64,000 bases of DNA, taken from contig NZ_LFBV01000002.1 of assembly GCF_001905345.1 (NCBI RefSeq), positions 558,001-622,000 on the forward strand. Direction: 5' to 3'. The DNA is from Streptomyces uncialis (GTDB lineage Bacteria; Actinomycetota; Actinomycetes; Streptomycetales; Streptomycetaceae). A model generated the notes under the pieces. The model saw only the letters and a program-made list of their open reading frames with translations. It had not been told where the DNA came from and did not search any database. This document shows, one piece after another, positions 57,466 to 64,000 of the stretch. Position 1 is the first letter of the stretch; every line of letters starts with the position of its first letter. Position numbers and translations under genes: made by a program.

Positions 57466-58362
57466 TCAACGCTCGGTGAGCATCCCCTCGCGGAGCCGGC
57501 CGAGGGTGCGGGACAGGAGACGGGAGACATGCATCTGGGACAGGTCCAGCTCGTCCCCGATGGCCGCCTGAGTCATCTCCTGGCCGAAACGCATCTCCAG
57601 GATGCGCCGGTCACGGTCCCCCAGCTCCTCCAGCAGCGGACCGAGGGCGTGGAAGTCCTCCACCAGTTCCATCGCCGGGTCGACGTCACCGAGGACATCA
57701 CCGTACGAACGTCCACCCGCGCCGTGGGCCGGACCGTCCTCCTGGTCGGTGACCGGGAGGTCCAGGGAACCCGCCGTGTAGCCGTTGGAGGCCACCATGC
57801 CCTCGACGACCTCTGCCTCGCTCAGCTCCAGCAGTCCGGCCAGCTCACCCACGGTCGGAGCGCGGTCCAGTACCGCGGAGAGTTCGTCACGGGCCTTGGC
57901 CAGCTCGGTGCGCAGCTCCTGGAGACGGCGCGGGACATGGACCGCCCAGGAGGAGTCACGGAAGTACCGCTTGATCTCCCCCACGATGTACGGGACGGCG
58001 AACGACGCGAACTCCACCTCGCGGCTCAGGTCGAACCGGTCGATCGCCTTGATCAGACCGACCGTGCCGACCTGGACGATGTCCTCCATCTCCCCGGCGC
58101 CGCGGTTGCGGAACCGGCCGGCGGCGAATCGCACCAGGGAGACGTTCATCTCGATCAGCGTGTTGCGGGCGTACTGGTACTCCGGCGTTCCCTCCTCCAG
58201 GGTACGGAGGCGGTCGAAGAAGACCTTCGACAGGCCCTTCGCGTCCTTGGGGGCCACCTGGCCCGGGCAGCTGACGTGCGGAAGGCCGCTGTCCGGTGAA
58301 CGGCCGGTCGTGCGCTGGTGCGTGGTGCTGTCCCGGTACGGGGCGGTTCTGACGGTCGTCAT
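57466..58362 (-). CDS. SigB/SigF/SigG-family RNA polymerase sigma factor
   Basis: The product is 298 residues from an ATG with AGGGAGC upstream. Regions 1.2-2.4 include RNTLIEMNVSLVRFAAGRF, the -10 recognition core MEDIVQVGTVGLIKAIDRFDLSREVEFASFAVPYIVGEIKRYFRD, then region 3 and region 4 with DRDRRILEMRFGQEMTQAAIGDELDLSQMHVSRLLSRTLGRLREG. Family-typical SWAVHVPRRLQEL is present. These stress-response sigma factors recognise GNNT-N14-16-GGGTA(C/T) and are held by anti-sigma factors of the RsbW type; no anti-sigma gene lies beside it. Nearby CsbD-, DUF5133- and DUF6131-like genes are plausible targets. Confidence 0.95.
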   Translation of the reverse strand: MTTVRTAPYRDSTTHQRTTGRSPDSGLPHVSCPGQVAPKDAKGLSKVFFDRLRTLEEGTPEYQYARNTLIEMNVSLVRFAAGRFRNRGAGEMEDIVQVGTVGLIKAIDRFDLSREVEFASFAVPYIVGEIKRYFRDSSWAVHVPRRLQELRTELAKARDELSAVLDRAPTVGELAGLLELSEAEVVEGMVASNGYTAGSLDLPVTDQEDGPAHGAGGRSYGDVLGDVDPAMELVEDFHALGPLLEELGDRDRRILEMRFGQEMTQAAIGDELDLSQMHVSRLLSRTLGRLREGMLTER

Positions 58363-58629
58363 CGCGGCCGAGCTCCCTTCGGGCGGAGATGCGGAGGTGT
58401 GATGCTGCGCCTTCCCGGGCCGCGGTCATGCACACCTGACGGAGCCGCTTCCTCCGCCTTTGGCCCGAACACACCGCCCCGGTGGCGCGTAATCCCGGGG
58501 CTGCCGTTGCCGGATCGGCACCGCCGCTCTCGGGGGGACCGCCGCTCCCGTGCCGGGTGGGGCGGGAGCTGTCCCGATTTGTTGGAGTGCCGTGGACATG
58601 GTTCGCCTCTGCCGAGGTACACGCTCCAT

Positions 58630-58851
58630 ATGAGCGAACATGTCCCGTCCTTCTTTGTCCTGGCCGCCGGGGGTTCCGGTTCGCCGCTGCTGATCATCAT
58701 CGGCGTCATCATCGTCGGCGCGCTGCTCGCGGCGTTCTGGATCGGCAGTCGGCGCACCGCCCGCAAGCCGAAGCCGCCGCGTGGCCCGCAGCCCCGCTCC
58801 GGCTCCTGGGACACCCCTGACTCCCCCACGGAGCCCCCGCACCGCCATTGA
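58630..58851 (+). CDS. DUF6479-like small membrane protein
   Basis: The product is 73 residues from the ATG at 58630. It has a 20-residue polar N-terminus, one transmembrane helix (LLIIIGVIIVGALLAAFWIG) and a long charged/proline-rich cytosolic tail (SRRTARKPKPPRGPQPRSGS and later TPDSPTEPPHRH). This matches the DUF6479 family. It is divergent from the SigB-type gene. No function is known. Confidence 0.8.
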   Translation: MSEHVPSFFVLAAGGSGSPLLIIIGVIIVGALLAAFWIGSRRTARKPKPPRGPQPRSGSWDTPDSPTEPPHRH

Positions 58852-59024
58852 CCCCCCGGGCCGCCCCCGGCCCCTGCCCCCCTGACTCCTGACCCCGATG
58901 GTCGGCCGCGCAGCGCCGGGACCGGCGTCAGGTGGGTGGCGGTCGGCACGGTCACGTGGTCGGCGGCGTCACGGGGGTCGGCGGCACCCGGCAGTCGGTA
59001 TCGGCGTCGGGGTCGCCGTCGGCG

Positions 59025-59252
59025 TCAGTCGCGGCTCGGACCGATCACCGTGTTCCGGTCGAGGACCGTGATGGCCCGGGCCGGGCAGACTTCGGCGGCT
59101 GCCAGGACCCGGTCGTCCGGCTCTATCCGGTCCTCCCGCACCCGGGCGTGCTCGCCGTCCAGGGTGAACACCTCGGGGGCGATCCCGGCGCACATGCCCG
59201 ACGCCAGACAGAGCCGCGGATCGACACGGGTGTCCCACTCCCGGCCGGTCAC
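59025..59252 (-). CDS. 3Fe-4S-type ferredoxin, partner of the P450
   Basis: The product is 75 residues from the GTG at 59252, whose start overlaps the P450 stop (GTGA). Cysteine pattern C-x5-C...C-P: DPRLCLASGMCAGIAPEVF and AAEVCPARAI, the arrangement of P450-associated 3Fe-4S ferredoxins (the middle cysteine of a 4Fe-4S site is replaced). It should carry electrons from a reductase to the P450 encoded just before it in the operon. Confidence 0.92.
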   Translation of the reverse strand: MTGREWDTRVDPRLCLASGMCAGIAPEVFTLDGEHARVREDRIEPDDRVLAAAEVCPARAITVLDRNTVIGPSRD

Positions 59253-60439
59253 CAGGCGACCGGCATGACGCGCGGGCCGCGCACCAGCATCTCGGACTTC
59301 CAGGTCACGTCACCGGCCAGGCGCAGCCCGGGGAAGCGGGCGAGGAGCGCTCCCAGCGCCTCCTGGAGCTCCATCCGCGCCAGGGAGGCGCCCAGGCAGT
59401 GGTGGACCCCGTGGCCGAACCCGAGGTGCTGGTTGCCCGCGCGGGCGATGTCGAGGACACCCGGGGCGGTGAACCGGAGCGCGTCGCGGTTGGCGGCGCC
59501 CGCGGCGACCAGGACGGGGGTGCCGGCCCTGACCAGGGTGCCGCCGACCTCGATGTCCTCGGTGGCGTACCGGGGCGCGGCGGCGCCGCTGCCCAGGGGT
59601 ACGAAGCGCAGCAGTTCCTCCACGGCGTCCGGGACGAGTTCGGGACGGGCCCGCAGCCGGGCGAGCTGGTCCGGGTGGTCCAGCAGGGTGAGGACGAAGT
59701 TGGGGATCTGGGACGCGGTGGTCTCGTGCCCCGCGACCAGGACGGCCACGCACAGATCGATCAGTTCCACCTCGGAGAGCCGGTCGCCGCCGTCCCGCGC
59801 CTCGATGAGCGTGGTCATCAGGTCGTCCCGCGGCTCCTGGCGGTGCAGCTCGATCAACCCGGCCATGTACGCGCGCAGTTCCTCGCGGTTGGCCTTGAAC
59901 TCGGCGGCGGTGAGGGAGCTGGTGGAGAGCGCGGCGTCGCTCCAGACCCGGAAGCGCGGACGGTCCTGCGTGGGCACGCCGAGCAGTCGGCAGATCACCG
60001 CGACCGGCAGCGGCAGTGCGAAGCGGTCCACCAGGTCGGCGGGCGGTCCGGCCGCCTCCAGATCGTCGAGGAGGCTCGCGGTGAGCTCCCGGACCTGGGG
60101 CCGGAGCTTCTCGGCCCGGCGGGCGGTGAACGCCCCGGCCACCAGGGAGCGCAGCCGGGTGTGGTCGGGCGGGTCCATGCTGAGGATGCCGCCGTCCGCC
60201 CGGCCCTCCGACTGCCGCGGCTCGTCGCGCGCGGCGGCCGCGGCCCGGCTGAAGCGCTGGTCGCCCAGGACGAGCCGGGCGTCGGCGTAGCGGGTGACGA
60301 GCCAGGCGGGTTCGCCGTACGGCATCCGCACGCGTAACAGTCCCGGCTGGTCGCGGACGCGCTCGTACTCCTCGGCGAGCTGGAGTCCGCCGGAGGTGTT
60401 GAAGGGGTAGACGAGGGGGGTGAGGTCAGCTGTCGCCAC
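59249..60439 (-). CDS. Cytochrome P450 (bacterial class, CYP105/107-like)
   Basis: The product is 396 residues from the GTG at 60439 with GGGAGG upstream. The haem-binding loop is LGFGHGVHHCLGASLAR with Cys; the I-helix is LVAGHETTASQI with the acid/Thr pair; the K-helix E-x-x-R is VEELLRFVP. It is an ordinary soluble class I P450. It is cotranscribed with the ferredoxin and divergent from a TetR regulator, with a strong operator in between. This suggests control by the P450 substrate. No biosynthetic cluster surrounds it, so it may be a xenobiotic or tailoring enzyme. Confidence 0.95.
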   Translation of the reverse strand: MATADLTPLVYPFNTSGGLQLAEEYERVRDQPGLLRVRMPYGEPAWLVTRYADARLVLGDQRFSRAAAAARDEPRQSEGRADGGILSMDPPDHTRLRSLVAGAFTARRAEKLRPQVRELTASLLDDLEAAGPPADLVDRFALPLPVAVICRLLGVPTQDRPRFRVWSDAALSTSSLTAAEFKANREELRAYMAGLIELHRQEPRDDLMTTLIEARDGGDRLSEVELIDLCVAVLVAGHETTASQIPNFVLTLLDHPDQLARLRARPELVPDAVEELLRFVPLGSGAAAPRYATEDIEVGGTLVRAGTPVLVAAGAANRDALRFTAPGVLDIARAGNQHLGFGHGVHHCLGASLARMELQEALGALLARFPGLRLAGDVTWKSEMLVRGPRVMPVAW

Positions 60440-60452
60440 GAGGGGCCTCCCA

Positions 60453-60474
60453 GTTGTAAGCAGCCGCTTACAAC
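60453..60474. promoter_or_regulatory. TetR-type operator between P450 and regulator genes
   Basis: GTTGTAAGC-N4-GCTTACAAC is a perfect inverted repeat 14 nt before the P450 start and 77 nt before the TetR start. It is the kind of site a TetR dimer binds to repress both genes. A partial copy (GTTACAGCCGTTATC) lies near 60508-60522. Confidence 0.85.
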
Positions 60475-60550
60475 GGTAGGACCGGCCTCCGGAGCGGTCA
60501 ACGACGCGTTACAGCCGTTATCCTGACGGGCCGTCCGAGAGGAGCCCCGC

Positions 60551-61240
60551 GTGGAGAAGGCCCCCGGCCCGCCGTCCGGCGAGCGCCGACGGGATGCCGC
60601 GGCCACCCGTCTCCGGCTGCTCGAAGCGGCCCGGGACCTGTTCGCCGAGCGGGGGTACGAGGGGGCGACGGTCCGCGACATCGCCGAGCGGGCCGGGGCC
60701 AACCAGGCCCTGCTGTTCCGGTACTTCGGGTCGAAACAGGGCCTGCTCACGGAGGTCGTCGCCCGGGGCGGCCTGGAACAACTGCGGGAGACACCGGCCG
60801 AGGAGCTCTTCGAGACCTCGCTGCGCTCGCTGCTGACCCGCAGCGCCGACGGAACGGCCGACCGCTCGCTGGAGGTCTATCTCCGCTCCATCGGGCGGGG
60901 CGACGAGGCGGCCGGGACACTTCGGGAGCTGGGTGAGGAGTACCAGAAGGCCCTGGCCACGCTCTCCGGGGCCGAGGACGGCGCGCTGCGCGCGGATCTG
61001 GCCATGGCCTGGCTCCTCGGCATCGGCCTGATGCGGACCGTCGCCGCCCGCGAGCCCCTGGCCGCCGCCGACCCGGACACCGTCTGCCGTCTGGTGCTCA
61101 CCACGATCGAACACCTCTGGACCGTGCCCACGGACGGGACGGAGCGGGCCGCCGTGCCGGGACAGGGGGCGACCGGTACGGAGCGGGCCGCCGGTACGGA
61201 TCAGCGAACCGGTACGGATCAGGGGGCACGTACGGATTAG
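60551..61240 (+). CDS. TetR-family transcriptional repressor
   Basis: The product is 229 residues from a GTG with GAGGAG upstream. The N-terminal helix-turn-helix is TRLRLLEAARDLFAERGYEGATVRDIAERAGANQALLFRYFGSKQGLLTEVV. The ligand domain follows, with a Leu-rich dimer helix (AMAWLLGIGLMRTV). The last 30 residues are a Gly/Thr-rich repeat tail (GTERAAGTDQRTGTDQGARTD), which continues as DNA repeats after the stop. It is divergent from the P450-ferredoxin operon across a palindromic operator; autoregulation and control of the operon are expected. Confidence 0.93.
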   Translation: MEKAPGPPSGERRRDAAATRLRLLEAARDLFAERGYEGATVRDIAERAGANQALLFRYFGSKQGLLTEVVARGGLEQLRETPAEELFETSLRSLLTRSADGTADRSLEVYLRSIGRGDEAAGTLRELGEEYQKALATLSGAEDGALRADLAMAWLLGIGLMRTVAAREPLAAADPDTVCRLVLTTIEHLWTVPTDGTERAAVPGQGATGTERAAGTDQRTGTDQGARTD

Positions 61241-61318
61241 GAGGCGCGTACGGGTCAGGAGGCACGTACGGGTCAGGGGACGCGTACCTGTTCGGGGGCA
61301 CGTACGGATCGGGGGCGC
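61185..61318. repeat. 18-nt tandem repeats spanning the TetR stop codon
   Basis: Units like GGCACGTACGGGTCAGGA recur about six times at 18-nt spacing from the end of the TetR gene into the intergenic region. The TAG stop of TetR lies in one unit (ACGGATTAGGAG), so the gene end is set by a repeat variant. Confidence 0.75.
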
Positions 61319-61348
61319 GGGAGAACCGGCCGGGGCGTCACCGGCGAC

Positions 61349-61400
61349 GGGGGCCACGGACGGACGGCCGACCGCCTCGCGGCCACCGTCCGTGACCCCC
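61349..61400. terminator. Bidirectional terminator, 15-bp stem
   Basis: 61349-61363 pairs with 61386-61400 (one mismatch), loop 22 nt, between the convergent TetR and S8 protease genes. Confidence 0.7.
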
Positions 61401-61402
61401 GC

Positions 61403-61455
61403 CGGGTCAGGTCGGGTCGGTACGGGTCGGGTCGGTACGGGTCAGGTCGGTACAG
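61403..61455. repeat. 15-nt tandem repeats next to S8 protease stop
   Basis: GGTCGGGTCGGTACG-like units occur about three times in a row directly after the protease stop codon at 61457. Confidence 0.7.
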
Positions 61456-61456
61456 G

Positions 61457-62707
61457 TCAGGGGCCGATGTACAGCAGCCGGTTCGGGGAGCCGGGGCCCG
61501 GGTTGCCCACCCCGCCGGGGGTGGCGGTGGCGATCAGGGTGGCGGCCACCTGTGCCGGTGATGCGCCGGGGCTGTCCGCGAGATGCAGCGCCGCGACGCC
61601 CGCGGCGTGGGGAGCCGCCATCGATGTGCCGGAGAGGGTCGCCGTGGCCTGGTCGCCGGTGTTCCAGAGCGAGGTGATCGACACACCCGGGGCGAAGAGG
61701 TCCACGGCGCGGCCGTAGTTGGAGGAACCGGCGCGCGCGTCGGTGATGGTCGCCGCGCCGACGGTAATGGCCTCGGCCACCCGGGCGGGGGAGAATCCCG
61801 ACGCGTCGGCCGCCGAGCCGCCCGCCGCGACGGTGTAGGTGATGCCGGACGCGATGGAGTTGCGCACGGCCGTGTCGAGGGCGCTGTTGGCCCCGCCACC
61901 GAGGCTGAGATTGGCGACGGCGGGCCTGACGGCGTTCGCCGTCACCCAGTCGATACCGGCGATGACCTGCGCGATGGTGCCCGATCCCGCGTCGTTCAGC
62001 ACCCGTACCCCGACGACCCGCGCCTTCTTGGCGACGCCGTACCGCGTACCGGCGACGATCCCCGCGACATGGGTACCGTGGCCGTTGCCGTCCTGGGCGA
62101 CGCTGTCGTTGTCGATCGCGTCGTAGCCGTGGGCGGCCCGGCCGCCGAAGTCGCCGTGGGTGGTCCGGACACCGGTGTCGATGACGTACGCGGTCACCCC
62201 CTGGCCGGCGCTGTCGGGGTAGGTGTAGCGCTGGTCGAGCGGCAGGGTGCGCTGGTCGATCCGGTCCAGCCCCCAGGACGGCGGGTCGAACTGGGTGGCG
62301 GACGCCTTGACCAGGTGGTTCTGCGCGACGGACGCAACGGCCGGGTCGGCGGCGAACTTCTTCGCCCGCGATTCCGGGAGCCGGACGGCGTAGCCGTTCA
62401 GCGCGGCACCGTACGTCCTGTCGATCGTCGCGCCGTACGCGGCGGCCAGCCGTCGGCCGGCCTTCGAACCGGCGTCCGCCGCGGACGGATGGAGTGTGAC
62501 GACATAGCTGCCCTCGATGGCGCCCGGCGCACCGGCGTTCTGGATGACGCCCTGCGCGAAGGTGCCATTGACGGCGGTACCGGTAGCGGTGGCGGTACGG
62601 GTGACGGTATCGGCCGTGGCGGGTAACGCGCCGAGCGCGAGTGCCGCGACCACGGCCGTGCACAGCGACACGGTGATTCCGCGGCGGGGGATGTGGGTCG
62701 GTGACAT
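61457..62707 (-). CDS. Secreted S8 (subtilisin-like) serine protease, oxyanion Asn replaced
   Basis: The product is 416 residues from an ATG with GGAGGA upstream. The signal peptide is [22 protein letters not shown]. An I9 inhibitor propeptide covers about residues 65-130 ([32 protein letters not shown]). The catalytic triad is intact: Asp in [13 protein letters not shown], His in [12 protein letters not shown], Ser in [13 protein letters not shown]. The oxyanion-hole segment that normally reads AAGNS/AAGND reads [12 protein letters not shown], so the conserved Asn is Gly. Other motifs ([27 protein letters not shown]) are typical of Streptomyces S8 proteases. Activity may be reduced or altered. 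Confidence 0.93.
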   Translation of the reverse strand: MSPTHIPRRGITVSLCTAVVAALALGALPATADTVTRTATATGTAVNGTFAQGVIQNAGAPGAIEGSYVVTLHPSAADAGSKAGRRLAAAYGATIDRTYGAALNGYAVRLPESRAKKFAADPAVASVAQNHLVKASATQFDPPSWGLDRIDQRTLPLDQRYTYPDSAGQGVTAYVIDTGVRTTHGDFGGRAAHGYDAIDNDSVAQDGNGHGTHVAGIVAGTRYGVAKKARVVGVRVLNDAGSGTIAQVIAGIDWVTANAVRPAVANLSLGGGANSALDTAVRNSIASGITYTVAAGGSAADASGFSPARVAEAITVGAATITDARAGSSNYGRAVDLFAPGVSITSLWNTGDQATATLSGTSMAAPHAAGVAALHLADSPGASPAQVAATLIATATPGGVGNPGPGSPNRLLYIGP

Positions 62708-62876
62708 GGGGGTCCTCCTCTACGGGAGTGCACAAACAATCAGGTGCATGCCAAGCGAGCGCCCTGGCGGAAGGCTGTCGGATCAGCCGGAATCCCGCAA
62801 GTGCCCCCCGTGCCTCCCGGGGTGGATCGGGCCGGAGCTCGGGGGCCACCCGTCACCGTGACGGTCCGGGTCCTGT

Positions 62877-63560
62877 TCAGGCACCGGTCCGATGAGCGGC
62901 GCTCACGAGCCCTGACTCATAAGCGCTGATCACCAACTGCGCGCGGTCCCGGGCCCGCAGCTTGCTCAGCAGTCGGCCGATGTACGTCTTGACGGTGCCG
63001 TTGCTCAGGTGAAGGTACTCGCAGATGTCGGCGTTGGAGAGGCCGCGTGCCACGAGCACCAGGACCTCGCGCTCACGTTCCGTCAGCCCGTCCAGCGAGG
63101 TGTCCGGCGCCCGGTGCGTATGCGGGAGCCGGGCGAACTCGGCGATCAGACGTCGGGTCACCGAGGGGGCGAGCAGGGATTCACCGGCGGCGACCGTGCG
63201 GATGCCCGCCAGCAGGACCCCGGGCGAGGTGTCCTTGAGGAGGAACCCGGCCGCCCCCGCCCGCAACGCGCCGTACACGTACTCGTCGAGGTCGAAGGTG
63301 GTGAGGATGAGGACGCGTGTCCCGGCCGTCGCGGGCGAGTCCACTATCGCCCGTGTCGCCTCGATGCCGTCCGTACCGGGCATCCGGATGTCCATCAGCA
63401 CCACGTCCGGGCGCAGCAGCCGTGTGTGCTCGACGGCCTCGGCGCCGTCGCTCGCCTCACCCACCGCGGTCAGTCCGGGGGCGGTGTCGACGAGTACCCG
63501 GAAGCTGCCGCGGAGCAGTGGCTCGTCGTCGGCGACGAGGACCCGGACCGATCCGCTCAT
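62877..63560 (-). CDS. NarL/LuxR-family response regulator
   Basis: The product is 227 residues; its ATG overlaps the kinase gene stop by 4 nt. The receiver domain has VRVLVADDEPLLR, phospho-acceptor Asp in VVLMDIRMPGTDG, Thr in ILTTFD and Lys in GFLLKDTSP. The C-terminal LuxR helix-turn-helix is LTEREREVLVLVARGLSNADICEYLHLSNGTVKTYIGRLLSKL. With the kinase before it, it forms a two-component system of the NarXL type typical in Streptomyces. The target is unknown. Confidence 0.95.
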   Translation of the reverse strand: MSGSVRVLVADDEPLLRGSFRVLVDTAPGLTAVGEASDGAEAVEHTRLLRPDVVLMDIRMPGTDGIEATRAIVDSPATAGTRVLILTTFDLDEYVYGALRAGAAGFLLKDTSPGVLLAGIRTVAAGESLLAPSVTRRLIAEFARLPHTHRAPDTSLDGLTEREREVLVLVARGLSNADICEYLHLSNGTVKTYIGRLLSKLRARDRAQLVISAYESGLVSAAHRTGA

Positions 63561-64000
63561 ACGGCCTTCTCCTTCCGGCCGGCGACCGGCCCGTGCGCCG
63601 GTCCGGGCGGGAGACGGGCCGACACCGCGAATCCGCCGCCGGGCCTCGGTCCGGCGGCCAGCGTGCCCCCGTACATCGTCACGCGTTCACGCATCCCCAC
63701 GAGTCCGTGACCGCCGCCCGGCTCCGCTCTCCCGGACACCGTCGCCTTCCCCGCTCCGTCGTCCACCACCTCGACACACACATCCCCTCGCGAGCCGACC
63801 GTGACCGTCACCCGGCAGCTTGCTCCGTCGCCCGCGTGCTTGACCACATTGGTCAGCGCCTCCTGCACGATCCGGTACACGGCCAGCGCCGTCCCGGCGG
63901 GCAGGCCCAGGGCGGTCCGGGTGCGGAGGTCGGTACGGACGCCCGCCTGCTCCGTACGCCGGACGAGGGCGGGCAGGTCGTCCAGCCCGGGAGGGGGAGC
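63557..64000 (-). CDS. Histidine kinase C-terminus, cut by window edge
   Basis: The frame is open to the window end and about 147 residues are visible. A GTG in the sequence could start it at 63880, but the reading frame continues through LPALVRRTEQAGVRTDLRT and then ALAVYRIVQEALTNVVKHAG, which is the family's conserved N-box region, so the gene extends beyond the window. ATPase N-box: QEALTNVVKHAG; G1: VVDDGAG; G2: GGGHGLVGMRERV. This is a sensor histidine kinase of the NarX/DesK (HisKA_3) type. It overlaps the response regulator gene by 4 nt. Confidence 0.93.
   Translation of the reverse strand, partial: APPPGLDDLPALVRRTEQAGVRTDLRTRTALGLPAGTALAVYRIVQEALTNVVKHAGDGASCRVTVTVGSRGDVCVEVVDDGAGKATVSGRAEPGGGHGLVGMRERVTMYGGTLAAGPRPGGGFAVSARLPPGPAHGPVAGRKEKAV

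Noticed and set aside
1..64000. Search by eye for tRNA, rRNA, transposases, integrases and attachment sites
   Set aside because: No GGTTCGA-type T-loops with cloverleaf pairing, no transposase motifs and no integrase were seen; absence by eye is not proof.

Overview
This 64 kb window is high-GC DNA typical of a Streptomyces or a close relative. The evidence is the strong G/C third-position bias, many GTG/TTG starts with GGAGG-type ribosome binding sites, 4-nt start/stop overlaps, DmdR/IdeR-type iron boxes, two cobalamin riboswitches, Streptomyces-type small families (DUF5133, DUF6131, DUF6479) and a SigB/F-like sigma factor. I saw no rRNA, tRNA, CRISPR array, transposase, phage module or plasmid origin.

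Left part (1-15.6 kb). A truncated secreted S37-like peptidase is followed by a secreted endonuclease/exonuclease/phosphatase-fold protein, an RNase HI-type protein and an alpha/beta hydrolase. Next is a B12 island: a cobalamin riboswitch and a three-gene ECF-type transporter on the + strand converge on metE, which is read on the minus strand behind its own cobalamin riboswitch. Then come a 17-codon leader ORF coupled to a 3-hydroxyisobutyryl-CoA hydrolase-like gene, a methyltransferase and a divergent MocR-type regulator.

Iron region (15.9-36.8 kb). Five candidate iron boxes organise this block. They precede a PhzD-like isochorismatase-fold protein; a SIP reductase with two half-ABC transporters (a split IrtAB-like set) divergent from a siderophore-binding lipoprotein; a FecCD permease pair divergent from an L-ornithine N5-monooxygenase-like gene; a second binding lipoprotein followed by a second FecCD pair; and an alpha/beta hydrolase. 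An AraC regulator, a Tat-exported DJ-1-like protein, a 50-residue secreted peptide, a DrrC-like UvrA paralogue and a small secreted protein lie among them. No siderophore NRPS/NIS synthetase and no FecE-type ATPase is encoded here.

Conflict/regulated-NTPase region (38.5-53.3 kb). A tight five-gene minus-strand operon encodes a SWIM-like zinc protein, DUF5691, a VWA protein, a MoxR ATPase and DUF5682. This is the best candidate for a little-described system. Beside it is a 2,098-residue secreted DNRLRE-RHS protein with a very basic C-terminal tip, followed by a small acidic protein that may be its immunity partner. A perfect 14-bp palindrome lies upstream of the RHS gene.

Right part (53.6-64 kb). 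A cupin, CsbD-like, DUF5133, DUF6131 and DUF6479 proteins and a SigB-type sigma factor suggest a stress regulon. An operon of HemK-like methyltransferase, CDGSH protein and haem-oxygenase-like diiron protein, a P450-ferredoxin pair with a divergent TetR regulator and clear operator, an S8 protease with an altered oxyanion motif, and the start of a two-component system complete the window.
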